From the NCBI RefSeq assembly GCF_023913735.1, contig NZ_JAMXBH010000029.1:1-48511 (forward strand): DNA of 48,511 nt, given 5' to 3'. The notes under the pieces are model-generated. The model saw nothing but the letters and a program-made list of their open reading frames with translations, had not been told where the DNA came from and ran no database searches. Below, piece by piece: positions 15,036-23,041 of the stretch. Both the position numbers and the translations under genes were made by a program. The number at the start of each line of letters is the position of its first letter. The stretch's first letter is position 1. The DNA comes from Pseudarthrobacter raffinosi. Its GTDB lineage: Bacteria > Actinomycetota > Actinomycetes > Actinomycetales > Micrococcaceae.

Positions 15036-16421
15036 CTACCTGAGTTGCTCCGAAGGGATACTGTCCCTTGTCCGCCCTTCGACGATCTCCTCCACTTTGT
15101 GCTCGGCTTCCTCCAGCTTTCGCTGGCGGGGGACCAAAACGGTCACGACTGCGCCGACGAGGGCTACGGCCCCATAGATATAAAATGCAGTGGCCCCGCC
15201 AATGCCTGCGGCAGCCAGCCAGCCACCGATGATGGGTCCCAGTATCCCGCCGAAGCGTCCCACACTTGCGCACCATGCCACGCCAGCGGCCCGGGCATTG
15301 GTGGTGTAGTAATTCGACTGGAACCCATAAATCAGGACCTGGGTGCCCAGTGTGCCTACCCCGGCGAAGGCGATGAAGGTGAACAGCAATGGCAGCGGGA
15401 AGCTGAAGGTCATCAGCACCAGGCTGATGGTCGCCAGAACAAAGGTGGAGGCGATGACCCGCTGGGGGCCGCCCTTGTCAGCGAGGCGCGAAAGCAGCAG
15501 ACCGCCCGCGACGGCACCCAGGTTCAGCGCCAGGGGGAAGAACAGGGAGTATGTGCGCCCGTAGCCGTAGCCTTCCATGATTTTCGGCAACCATGTGTTC
15601 AGGCCGTAAGTCAGGAGCAGGCCACAGAACGACATCAGGCCAAGCAAAATGGATGGCACAGCGAACTGCCGGGAGAACACTGCGGCGAAACCTGTTTTTT
15701 GCGGTGCGGCGCCCACCTGTTGAATGACCCGTTCCTCGATAAGCGGAACGCCGGTGCGATGCGAAGCGGCCTGGGCTTCCTGCTCACGGCCGCGGGCCAG
15801 CAGCCAGCGCGGAGACTCAGGGAGCTTGAACCAGGCGATGGGCACGAGGAGGACGAGGGGTAGGGCGCCGATCATGAACAGCCCGCGCCAGCCGATGTCA
15901 TTGAGCAGCAGGATGCCCAGGATTGATGCCAGGACGCCGCCTGCAGGGACTCCGGAATACACAATTGCGTTGTAGAACTGACGCCTTCCGGCGGGTGCGA
16001 ATTCAGCCATGGTGGCGCCGGCAGTAGCGATAACCACTCCCAGGCCAAGCCCGGTAACAAACCGCAAGGCTCCAAAAGCAGTGACGCTGGTGGCAAAGGC
16101 CGTGACGAACATGCCCACCGAGAACCAGGCGATGCCCAGGAGCATCAGCCGGCGCCGGCCGAAGAAGTCGCCGACTGCGCCGCAGATCAGGGAGCCCACG
16201 AGGACTCCGATGAGTGCCCAGGATCCCAGGAGGCCGGCGGCGACTGTATCAAAAGCGCCGATCTGGCTAGGGTCCGCAAGCAGCCCCGGAAGGACAGTGC
16301 CGTAAATAACGAGGTCGTATCCGTCAAACACGAGGGCTGTGCAGATGATGAAGGCCACCCAATTGGCGGTGCGCGCCTCCTTTTTTGGATTTTCGGCTAT
16401 AACGGCATGCGGTTGTGTCAT
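15036..16421 (-). CDS. benK: Aromatic acid/H+ symporter, BenK/PcaK type (MFS)
   Basis: A 461-residue major facilitator protein of the AAHS family with 12 predicted membrane helices. The family signature in helix 1, VFDGYDLVIYGTVLPGLL, is present at about residues 30-47; the helix 2-3 loop motif is GDFFGRRRLMLLG. A second loop motif, PESPRWL, occurs near the middle. The family carries benzoate, protocatechuate or related aromatics; the surroundings point to benzoate. The ATG at 16421 has AGAGGA upstream; the 52 extra residues of the longer frame are Arg-rich and unlike a transporter start. It runs in the same direction as catRBC, 135 bp ahead of catR. Confidence 0.88.
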   Translation of the reverse strand: MTQPHAVIAENPKKEARTANWVAFIICTALVFDGYDLVIYGTVLPGLLADPSQIGAFDTVAAGLLGSWALIGVLVGSLICGAVGDFFGRRRLMLLGIAWFSVGMFVTAFATSVTAFGALRFVTGLGLGVVIATAGATMAEFAPAGRRQFYNAIVYSGVPAGGVLASILGILLLNDIGWRGLFMIGALPLVLLVPIAWFKLPESPRWLLARGREQEAQAASHRTGVPLIEERVIQQVGAAPQKTGFAAVFSRQFAVPSILLGLMSFCGLLLTYGLNTWLPKIMEGYGYGRTYSLFFPLALNLGAVAGGLLLSRLADKGGPQRVIASTFVLATISLVLMTFSFPLPLLFTFIAFAGVGTLGTQVLIYGFQSNYYTTNARAAGVAWCASVGRFGGILGPIIGGWLAAAGIGGATAFYIYGAVALVGAVVTVLVPRQRKLEEAEHKVEEIVEGRTRDSIPSEQLR

Positions 16422-16704
16422 GATGCCAGGTCCTCTCTGGGGGAAGTGAAGGCGGAGCAGCGCAGCGAAGGATCTTCGGGGCCGTCTTCCGATTGCTTTC
16501 AGCCTGACAGAGCTGTGATGCAAGTCATATGAGGGAAATACCCGGCTTTTCGCCCGGGGGATATTTATATGCTGCACATATCAAATGGGTGTTTTGGGAG
16601 CAAGACCCGGGGCAGTCCCGCCCGTCTCAATCCATACGATCTGGATATGGAACAGCAGGGCAGGAACGCTGGTCGGAATACTGACGCGTGGATAGGCTGG
16701 CAAA

Positions 16705-17403
16705 ATGATCAAGCCCGCACGCCTTCACTCAGACCTGTCCCGCCTCGGCCGGGAGTCGGACATGTTCCTGGCCACCGTTGAGTCCCTTGTCGACGACGAG
16801 ATGACCGCTCCCTCGCTGTGTGAAGGGTGGACGCGAGCCGATGTCATCGCCCACGTCGCCTCCAGCGGCCGCGCTTTGGTGAAGCTCATCGACTGGGCCA
16901 CGTCAGGTGAGGAGCGTCCCTTGTATGCCTCACGGGACGCCCGCTCCCAGGAGATCGCCGCCTTGGCCGCTCTCCCGAGGGAAGAGCTCGTCGGGGAATT
17001 GCGGGAGTCGGCCCGGAACTTCGCCGAGCAGGCACAGCGGCTGGGCGGGGGGCTTGCGGCCCCTGAGGTGCAGCTTAACGGCGGTGCGCTCCCTGCCACC
17101 TCCATCGTTGCGCTCCGGATTGCCGAGGTGGTGGTGCATCACCATGACCTCGACACTGCCTGGACCATCGAGGAGGCCGATCCGGATTCGCTGCTGAACG
17201 CCCTCGAAGCCGTGGTGCGTTCACTCCGGGCCAAGGGGTCGCCGGGAATGACGTTGGTGACCGAGGAACGTGACGAGTGGGTGATCGGCGACGGCGGTCT
17301 GCGGGTTGTGTCCGACCGCGAAGGCCTGCTCCAGTGGCTGGCCCGCGGGGACGCCGAACATATTGACGTGGACGGCCCGGTGCCGGTGCTGCCATCCTGG
17401 TGA
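16705..17403 (+). CDS. Mycothiol-dependent maleylpyruvate isomerase-type protein
   Basis: A 232-residue protein of the DinB/MDMPI family. The N-terminal four-helix metal-binding domain contains SLCEGWTRADVIAHVA near residue 50 and RIAEVVVHHHDLD near 145. These supply the His, Glu and His that bind zinc in the characterised maleylpyruvate isomerase. A smaller C-terminal domain follows. Family members use mycothiol as cofactor or belong to uncharacterised metal-dependent groups. No gentisate pathway genes are present here, so isomerisation of maleylpyruvate is not supported; a thiol-related detoxification role is equally possible. It is divergent from benK and lies just inside the second 136-bp repeat. 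Confidence 0.8.
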   Translation: MIKPARLHSDLSRLGRESDMFLATVESLVDDEMTAPSLCEGWTRADVIAHVASSGRALVKLIDWATSGEERPLYASRDARSQEIAALAALPREELVGELRESARNFAEQAQRLGGGLAAPEVQLNGGALPATSIVALRIAEVVVHHHDLDTAWTIEEADPDSLLNALEAVVRSLRAKGSPGMTLVTEERDEWVIGDGGLRVVSDREGLLQWLARGDAEHIDVDGPVPVLPSW

Positions 17404-17521
17404 GCGGACGTGCGGTGGCACAAGGCATGACTGCAGCGGTCCAGGACATGGATGCGGAAGGAAGTCGGGCGACGGCCCGGGTGTCCTTGCCCGATTCAAC
17501 GTTGCCTGCGGCAGGCTGAAA

Positions 17522-17657
17522 GGGGTGTGCACATTGTGCACACCCTGGGCTTCGGATCGGGTCGTACTGGTGCCGGACTGGGCCGGATTCGGGATGTTTG
17601 CGGGGGAGTCCAGTGGTTTCGGGGGCTGGATTCCGGTTCGAGTCCCACCTTGGGCAC
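17522..17657 (+). repeat. 136-bp repeat, copy B
   Basis: Same length, orientation and layout as copy A: palindrome GTGTGCACA-T-TGTGCACAC (17525-17543), 46 identical bases (17601-17646), and a T-arm-like GGTTCGAGTCCC followed by ACCTTGGGCAC. Here a classical terminator follows immediately, so this copy may be transcribed as a short structured RNA or may be the 3' remnant of a tRNA gene. The two copies start 17,271 bp apart and bracket the benzoate cluster. Confidence 0.75.
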
Positions 17658-17662
17658 GTATT

Positions 17663-17691
17663 CCCCCCTCGTCAGAGGGGGTTTTGCTTTT
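17663..17691 (+). terminator. Rho-independent terminator after repeat copy B
   Basis: CCCCCTC (17664-17670) and GAGGGGG (17675-17681) pair around GTCA, followed by TTTTGCTTTT. This is the form commonly seen after tRNA genes in related actinobacteria. It ends transcription running rightward out of repeat copy B. Confidence 0.9.
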
Positions 17692-18440
17692 AATGTGTGT
17701 ACATTAACCCTCCGCGGGTCCCTCTGATTGTGGCCGCGGTCTGTGGCTGGTCCTAGTGGCCTCGCGGTTGTGTGGGTGGCGGGCTAGGGTCCTGGCTGGT
17801 GGGCCCTCCGCCTGCTGGCGTCCTGGGTTGTCGGTCCTCTTTGTGGCTTGTTCTGATGGCCCTTGTTGGCCATCACTCATTCATGGCTACGGGTTGTGTT
17901 GACGACATGACCTAGGGAAATTTCCTTCTAGCTTTTCCTCCAATAGCTGCTTCCTGTGGGCCAAGCAGAGCGCGCGCATCGCGGGTTTGTCCGGCCAAAG
18001 GGGGTGTGTAGATTGTGCACACGCCCCTGGACGGGCATCCGTTCGGCGTGCATTGCGGTCCTTTCCTGCAACTTTTCGGCTGGTATCAGTTCATGCGTCC
18101 TGGCGTTCTGGGTGACATGTCCTGAGGGAAAATCGGTGTCTGTCGCGTTGTTAGGATTGCTGGCCGCCCAGTTGGCCATCACGTGAGTCCTCCCGTTCTT
18201 TCTCTTGCTTCAACGACGTGTTCCATTTTCTGGGCGTCGTTTCCGACGTGGGCAGGCGGAGCCCTCGTTTACGCTGACCCGCTTTACGATCTGAGCTTTG
18301 GGTACATCCCGCTTCAAATGCAACTTCCTGGCGGGGCGGATACGAGGGCGCTGCATCTTTCGCAGACCGTGCGAACTGCCATACGCTAAAGCTAATGGCA
18401 CGGGAGCCATGGCGGCCTGCGGACTTGGCTCCGCGGCATG
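17692..18440. other. Gene-free stretch with a degenerate palindrome
   Basis: No supported gene. A degenerate copy of the 19-bp palindrome (GTGTGTAGATTGTGCACAC) is at 18004-18022. GTTGGCCATCAC occurs near 17867 and again near 18171, and GACATG-N-CCT...AGGGAAA occurs near 17903 and 18114. These suggest two diverged copies of one intergenic unit. Small frames such as 17956-18186 show no family resemblance. Confidence 0.45.
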
Positions 18441-19610
18441 TCAGGCACTCCCGTCGCTTGCGGGGAGCACTGGCGTGGCGTAGGCGTGGCTGGTCTGGAC
18501 GATGCCGGTGACGGTGTCGAGTTCGGTCGCATTCCGTGGCCCGTAGATCATGACCATTCCGTGGGCGAGGCGGATGCCCGCGAGGGGGTGGGCGACGGCC
18601 CATCCCTTGGCGATTGCGTCGCGGCTCAGCGCCAGCGGCAGTGCCAGATGCAGAGAACCGTCGTAGTCGGGGTGGAGGTGTGCGAACTCGCCAATTTGTG
18701 GCACGAGGAACGCATCAAGCGGGGCCCCCGGGCCCTGTTCGACCATGAAGCCAGATGCGCCGGGTACGGAGATGGCTGACTGACGGGCGGTTACCCCTGG
18801 CAAGGCCGTGATGCTGCTGAGAAGTTGCTCTCGGATATGGAGGGGGCTGTTGTCGGAGCGTTGCTGCTGGGGAATCGACCAGGAAACTTCGGGCCGGGTA
18901 CCTTGGCGGGCCGGAAGTTTGCCGTCTGGAAGGGTATCCCACCTGCCGGGCCCGGAGGGCAGAATGCTGCGGGTGGCAAGGAAATTCAGACGTTCTGCGA
19001 TCCAGCCGCCAAGCTCGGCAATGGTGGTGTTGGTGAGCCCGTGGCCGCCGGGGTCGCGGCGTGCGTAGGCGGGTGCGCCGGAATCGCCGAGCAGGTAGGT
19101 CCACGTGCGGTCCAGCAGTTCGCGGGGGATGACTGTGTCCGTGTCGCCTTGGGCTATAAAGACCGGCACTCCGGCCAGGCGCGCAGGTGAGGTTGGGACG
19201 CCGGCGTCGAACGGTAACGTTCCGTACAGGATTGCAGCGCCGGCGAAGCGCTGCGGATCGGCCAGAAGCAGACCACCGGCGAACGCGGCGCCGCCGCTGA
19301 AGCCAACGAGTATGACCTGGCGGCCCGCGGGCGCCACGTCGTCGAGCCACTCCCGGAACCAGGCCATGGTCTGAGTGAGGGACTCCGCGACCGGACGGCC
19401 GATTCCGCGGTTGGCGAACCAGGCGTATCCGCCTCCGGCGGGGATCGGTGCGCGGACGGCTGCGTACGATGGTCCGGGTGGCAGGTGTCCGGCTAGGCCA
19501 ATGATGCCGGTCTCGTCGGCGCCGCGTCCGTGCAATAGGACCACAAGGGGACGGTCGGGGGCGTCAGGGCTGTGCCAGATGGCGGTAGGTTTGCCGAAAT
19601 CGTCATTCAT
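18441..19610 (-). CDS. Alpha/beta hydrolase fused to a DUF5519 domain
   Basis: A 389-residue two-domain protein. Residues 1-205 are a phospholipase/carboxylesterase-type alpha/beta hydrolase: LLHGRGADE near residue 27, nucleophile Ser in GFSGGAAF near 102, Asp in AQGDTDTVIP near 155 and His in DPGGHGLT near 190. After a linker, residues 270-375 resemble DUF5519, sometimes labelled luciferase-like, with LPGVTARQSA, FAHLHPDYDGSLHL and WAVAHPLAGIRL. Function of the second domain is unknown. The start overlaps the VOC gene stop by four bases (ATGA), so the two are coupled. In Bacillus, a hydrolase and a VOC protein form the quinone-induced mhqED pair, which suggests a similar role here. Confidence 0.85.
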   Translation of the reverse strand: MNDDFGKPTAIWHSPDAPDRPLVVLLHGRGADETGIIGLAGHLPPGPSYAAVRAPIPAGGGYAWFANRGIGRPVAESLTQTMAWFREWLDDVAPAGRQVILVGFSGGAAFAGGLLLADPQRFAGAAILYGTLPFDAGVPTSPARLAGVPVFIAQGDTDTVIPRELLDRTWTYLLGDSGAPAYARRDPGGHGLTNTTIAELGGWIAERLNFLATRSILPSGPGRWDTLPDGKLPARQGTRPEVSWSIPQQQRSDNSPLHIREQLLSSITALPGVTARQSAISVPGASGFMVEQGPGAPLDAFLVPQIGEFAHLHPDYDGSLHLALPLALSRDAIAKGWAVAHPLAGIRLAHGMVMIYGPRNATELDTVTGIVQTSHAYATPVLPASDGSA

Positions 19611-20131
19611 GAGTTGTCCTCCTCAGTGCTGGCTGTGGCGATGCGGCCGGCGGTGGGCACGCCGGACCATCGGGCCAGTTCGGCGTCGAGCTCCAGCGGC
19701 TCGACGGGGGCGGTGTTCTCGTACTCGCCCCAATGCTGCCGGGGAAGCATCCACATAAGTTCGAACTCGTTGCCGTCCGGATCTGCGCCGTAGATGCTCT
19801 TGGTGGCGCCATGGCTGGACTGACCGGTGTATGCGCCAGCGTCCGTCAAGGTCCGGCGGGCCTCGGCGAGCTCATCGATGGTGTCCAGCTGCCACGCGAG
19901 GTGGTAGAGCCCGACGCCGCCACGCACCTTAGCCGCCGCGGCGGCGCCTACGCCGAAGAGGCCGAGGTCGTGGTGGTTGCCGGAGCGGGGCAGCCGCAGG
20001 AATGCAGCGTTCGCAGCCGGTTCGCGGGCGACCACTTCCATGCTGAAGACGTGGGTGTAGAAGCGCTCGGCCCGGTCAAGGTCGGTGACGAATAGTACGG
20101 CGTGGTTCAGCCGGACGGGGGAGACTGGCAT
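19607..20131 (-). CDS. VOC (glyoxalase/extradiol dioxygenase fold) protein
   Basis: A 174-residue vicinal-oxygen-chelate protein. It has two beta-alpha-beta-beta-beta halves: LNHAVLFVTDLDRAERFYTH at the start gives the first metal His, GVGLYHLAWQLDT the second, and ADPDGNEFELMW near residue 128 the Glu. The metal site of an active VOC enzyme is therefore present. Members include ring-cleaving dioxygenases, glyoxalases and resistance proteins; the sequence does not say which. The ATG at 20131 was chosen because family similarity starts there; upstream residues of the longer frame are unrelated. It is coupled to the hydrolase gene and follows the reductase gene on the same strand. Confidence 0.85.
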   Translation of the reverse strand: MPVSPVRLNHAVLFVTDLDRAERFYTHVFSMEVVAREPAANAAFLRLPRSGNHHDLGLFGVGAAAAAKVRGGVGLYHLAWQLDTIDELAEARRTLTDAGAYTGQSSHGATKSIYGADPDGNEFELMWMLPRQHWGEYENTAPVEPLELDAELARWSGVPTAGRIATASTEEDNS

Positions 20132-20244
20132 CGGAGGTAATTCTTTCTCTGTTTGGGGCCATGAGCGTGCCTCGGGAGCCGGCCAGAATGAAGGCGGGGC
20201 GGCTCCCGGTGATGCGATGCTGCGGGGTTGGGCTGACCGTCGGG

Positions 20245-20820
20245 TCAGGCCTGGACGGCGAATCCTCCAGTCCAAGAGATCTTCTCGCCGGCCGCGAGGG
20301 CGATCTGAAGGAAGCCCTTTGCCTCCAGCTCACGTGCCCGTCGCAGTGAGCCGGCATCAATGGCGCGCAGGCCGCCGGCAGTGATGACCTCCGCGAGCCG
20401 GGATTTCGCGTCGGCGTCGTCCCCGGCGATCAGCACAGTGGTGGGTTGCCCGGCGATCTCGCCCGCGGCCAGGGTGGCCGCGAAGGTGGTGTTGAAGGCC
20501 TTCACCACGTGGGAGTTCGGTAGCGCGGCCTGGATTTCGGCAGCGGCCGAGGAATCAGCCGGCACGGTCAGGGAGTCGAAGGTTTCAAAGTTCAACGGGT
20601 TGGTGATGTCCACGATGATCTTGCCGGCGAGCTGGCCAGCACGTTGGGCCAGGATCTCCTGCACGGCGGGGTAGGGAACGGCCAGGACGACAATCTCACC
20701 GGTGACCGCCTGGGCAGTGTCCTCGCTGCCGAGGACCTGGACGGTGTTGCCGCCTTTTTCAACGATGCCGGCGATGGCCGTGCCCATGTTGCCCGTTCCG
20801 AGGATGCTTACAGTGGTCAT
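20245..20820 (-). CDS. NADPH/F420-type oxidoreductase, Rossmann fold
   Basis: A 191-residue protein of the NADPH-dependent F420 reductase (Fno/Npd) group. The dinucleotide site SILGTGNMGTAIA is at residues 5-17. Family stretches VVLAVPYPAVQEIL, IIVDITNPLNFETF and HVVKAFNTTF follow, and the C-terminal DAGSLRRARELEAKGFLQIA is typical. Related proteins reduce F420 or act on small carbonyls; which applies here is unknown. It is divergent from the marR gene across 102 bp and begins a likely three-gene unit with the VOC and hydrolase genes. Confidence 0.82.
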   Translation of the reverse strand: MTTVSILGTGNMGTAIAGIVEKGGNTVQVLGSEDTAQAVTGEIVVLAVPYPAVQEILAQRAGQLAGKIIVDITNPLNFETFDSLTVPADSSAAAEIQAALPNSHVVKAFNTTFAATLAAGEIAGQPTTVLIAGDDADAKSRLAEVITAGGLRAIDAGSLRRARELEAKGFLQIALAAGEKISWTGGFAVQA

Positions 20821-20845
20821 AACGGTCTCCTTCGTTTCGAACCCC

Positions 20846-20900
20846 AGTTGATTGAGGCTTCAACTAAATAGTAGCGGCTAAGGTTAGTTGTCGCAACAAC
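20846..20900. promoter_or_regulatory. Candidate MarR operator, reductase/marR intergenic region
   Basis: Two elements lie between the divergent genes: AGTTGA/TCAACT as a perfect inverted repeat (20846-20851, 20860-20865) and TTAGTTGTCGCAACAAC (20884-20900). The latter recurs with one change (TTAGTTGACGCAACAAC) at 21468-21484, before doxX. The TCAACTAA half-site also recurs at both places. Conservation at two promoters around a MarR gene points to its operator. Confidence 0.65.
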
Positions 20901-20922
20901 AAACTTCGGAGAGAATGGAGCC

Positions 20923-21420
20923 ATGGAAACGAACTGGCTTACAAAAGACGAATTGGCTGCCTGGGTGCGGCTGTATACGGTGGTCGAGCTGCTGCCCAAT
21001 GTGTTGGACTCCCAGCTGCGCCGTGACGCGGACCTGACCAGTTTTGAGTACTACGTGCTCGCGATGCTCTCCGAAGCCCCTGACCGGACCCTGCGAATGA
21101 CCGCCCTGGCGGCCCGGACCAGCGCCACGCTGCCCCGCCTGTCCCACGTCGTCAAGCGGCTCGAGGCGCGCGGTCTAATGGAGCGCTTTCCCTGCCCCGA
21201 GGACCGGCGTGCAACCAACGCCCGCATCACCGATGATGGATGGCGCAAAATCCTGGAAGCCGCGCCGGGCCATGTGGCAAACGTCCGCAGTCACGTCATT
21301 GACGCCCTCACTCCCGAACAGCTCGGCCAGCTCCGGGGGATCGCCGATGCCCTCCTGGGGAAGCTGGATCCTGATGCGGCTATGGCGCCCCTCTATCGCC
21401 GTCATGACGTGACTGCATGA
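20923..21420 (+). CDS. MarR-family transcriptional regulator
   Basis: A 165-residue MarR protein with a winged helix-turn-helix: LTSFEYYVLAMLSEAPDRTL, then LAARTSATLPRLSHVVKRLE at residues 62-81, and the wing containing CPEDRR at residues 91-96. Most members are repressors released by phenolic ligands or by thiol oxidation. The single Cys91 lies in the wing, so a thiol switch is conceivable but not shown. The gene is divergent from the reductase-VOC-hydrolase set and followed by doxX on the same strand. A 17-bp motif shared by both promoter regions suggests it controls both sides. Confidence 0.88.
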   Translation: METNWLTKDELAAWVRLYTVVELLPNVLDSQLRRDADLTSFEYYVLAMLSEAPDRTLRMTALAARTSATLPRLSHVVKRLEARGLMERFPCPEDRRATNARITDDGWRKILEAAPGHVANVRSHVIDALTPEQLGQLRGIADALLGKLDPDAAMAPLYRRHDVTA

Positions 21421-21467
21421 GCCCCCTCGCCAGTCCCGCTCAGAAAATACTGCGCACAGTCGACAAA

Positions 21468-21522
21468 TTAGTTGACGCAACAACCATTGACCCTTAGAGT
21501 GGTACTTGAAACATCAACTAAA
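21468..21522 (+). promoter_or_regulatory. doxX promoter with overlapping MarR operator
   Basis: TTGACG (21472-21477), 17 bases and TAGAGT (21495-21500) form a good sigma70-type promoter. The -35 box lies inside TTAGTTGACGCAACAAC (21468-21484), the near-copy of the motif ahead of marR. A TCAACTAA half-site follows at 21514-21521. Repression by blocking the -35 region is the natural reading. Confidence 0.65.
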
Positions 21523-21582
21523 CTTCCGAAGGCCGGGCTTGAACCGCCCCCTTCAGGAAGCCAAGACAAAAGGAACGATCCC

Positions 21583-22035
21583 ATGACTTCTCCGGTCTAT
21601 CCCGCTGCCACGCAGTCCAATCTCGCCCGTACAGTCCTGCGCCTGGCCGTGGGCGTTGTCTTCTTTGCCCACGGCTGGCAGAAGATCTTTGAATACACCA
21701 TCCCGGGCACGCAGGCCGCTTTCGTTCAGATGGGGGTACCGGCTGCTCAGCTGGTTGCTCCCGCCATCGGCTTTCTGGAACTCCTTGGGGGCGCCGCCAT
21801 CATTCTTGGCGTACTGGTCCGCCCAGTGGCCGCCCTCCTGGCACTGGACATGCTAGGCGCCCTGTTCCTGGTCCACGCCCCCGCCGGCATCTTCGCTGAC
21901 AAAGGCGGATACGAACTCGTGCTCGTCCTCGCGGCCGGCGCGGCAGCCCTCGCCATCGTCGGGGCAGGCCGGTTCTCCATCGACGCCCTGGTCTTCGGCC
22001 GCAGCCAGAACCGCACTATCGCAGCCCTGGCCTAA
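21583..22035 (+). CDS. DoxX-family membrane protein
   Basis: A 150-residue integral membrane protein with four predicted helices. It carries the DoxX signature LARTVLRLAVGVVFFAHGWQ at residues 14-33, then GFLELLGGAAIILGVLVRP near 65 and a hydrophobic C-terminal half. Homologues MhqP and CatD of Bacillus are induced by quinones and catechol, and DoxX proteins are linked to redox stress and quinone handling. The ATG at 21583 has AAAGGAAC upstream. The promoter carries the presumed MarR operator, and a strong terminator follows, so it forms a single-gene transcript. Confidence 0.88.
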   Translation: MTSPVYPAATQSNLARTVLRLAVGVVFFAHGWQKIFEYTIPGTQAAFVQMGVPAAQLVAPAIGFLELLGGAAIILGVLVRPVAALLALDMLGALFLVHAPAGIFADKGGYELVLVLAAGAAALAIVGAGRFSIDALVFGRSQNRTIAALA

Positions 22036-22060
22036 GCAGCAGGCAGCCTCAAGACAAAGC

Positions 22061-22104
22061 ACGGCGCCCGGAACCCGCACAAACGGGTGCCGGGCGCCGT
22101 TCTT
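22061..22104 (+). terminator. Rho-independent terminator after doxX
   Basis: ACGGCGCCCGG-AACCCG (22061-22077) pairs with CGGGTGCCGGGCGCCGT (22084-22100), giving a long GC stem with a small internal mismatch and a 6-base loop, followed by TCTT. It lies 25 bp past the doxX stop and before the truncated IS110 gene. Confidence 0.85.
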
Positions 22105-22171
22105 GGTTACCGACTCGATCGGATGATTCTGAGCGTATCCTCCTTGCACCATGTGGAGCCGTGAAATGAGG

Positions 22172-22666
22172 CATGGAGGGATGCTTGATGCAGGCGTCCT
22201 CGAGGAGCTTCTCCAGCCGCTGGATCTCCCGGGTCCGCTCCCGGGTGATGATGGTCCTGGCCCGGGTCAGGTCCCGCAGTTCACGGATCGGCGGCGGTGG
22301 CACGAACGAAGCACGGACCAGCCCGTGGGCTCCCAGATCCGCGAGCCAGGCAGCGTCGGAGACATCGGTTTTGCGTCCCGGGACGTTCCTGGCGTCACGG
22401 GCGTTGACCAGGACCACGTTCAGGTCTTCGTCTTCAAGCAGGTAATAGAAGGGACGCCAGTAATCACCGGTCGCTTCCATCATCACCAGGCTCACCCGCT
22501 CCTTGAGCAGGTGCTCCTTCAGGTCCAGGATCTGACCGGTCATCGCACCCCGAGTGGTGACCGTAGAGGCAGTTGCCTTCGCTCCGCGGCCCTGGACACG
22601 GACGCAGACCTTCGCGTCCTTCTTCGAAATATCAATGCCCGCGCACCGCGGGTGGATCACTTCCAT
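22172..22666 (-). pseudogene. IS110-family transposase, N-terminal fragment
   Basis: The first 165 or so residues match the DEDD catalytic domain of IS110-type transposases: CAGIDISKKDAKVCV at the start, MMEATGDYW near residue 62, and GRKTDVSDAAWLADL near 97. Similarity continues through ELRDLTRARTIITRERTREI to DACIK at about 22172. The frame then runs into unrelated sequence to 22049. The C-terminal half with the catalytic Ser is absent (full proteins are near 400 residues), so it cannot transpose on its own. IS110 elements carry a bridge RNA in the untranslated end next to the transposase start, so the sequence above 22667 may hold one. It interrupts the space between doxX and the MHS transporter. 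Confidence 0.88.
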
Positions 22667-23041
22667 GGCGGATCACCCTTCCCAGTCGTTCCGGCAGGAA
22701 TCAAGATGCATGCGTTCCGGGGAGGGCAGATAAACGACAAATCTGACATTCGTGCTCAAAGGCAACAATCCACGGTCCCGCGGACAACAAAACTGTGCCC
22801 TCCACCACCAAACTAGTCCACAGGCTCACCGGCACCATAGGGGAATCGGGGTCCACCGAAACACACACATCAAGTGTGTCCCCACAGCCTCTGCAAGCAC
22901 CAGAGATCCACCGGATCAGAGGTGACCCGGCCAAATTTTCCATCCCCACGGCGGAGCGAAGCACCTCAGGAACTAGGCCCGGGAGCAGGAAATCGAGCTC
23001 GTCCATGCCGACAAATCTGGTGAAAAGGGCGCCCGCTACGG
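22667..23041. other. Probable left end of the IS110 remnant
   Basis: No independent gene is supported. The part nearest the transposase start is where an IS110 element keeps its bridge RNA. ACACAC...GTGTGT near 22861-22880 can pair. A minus-strand frame covers 22701 to about 23008 but matches nothing I recognise. The outer limit of the element cannot be seen from one copy. Confidence 0.4.

Noticed and set aside
17956..18389. Small plus-strand frames in the gene-free stretch
   Set aside because: No ribosome-binding site, Cys/Arg-rich low-similarity composition, and overlap with repeat-like DNA.
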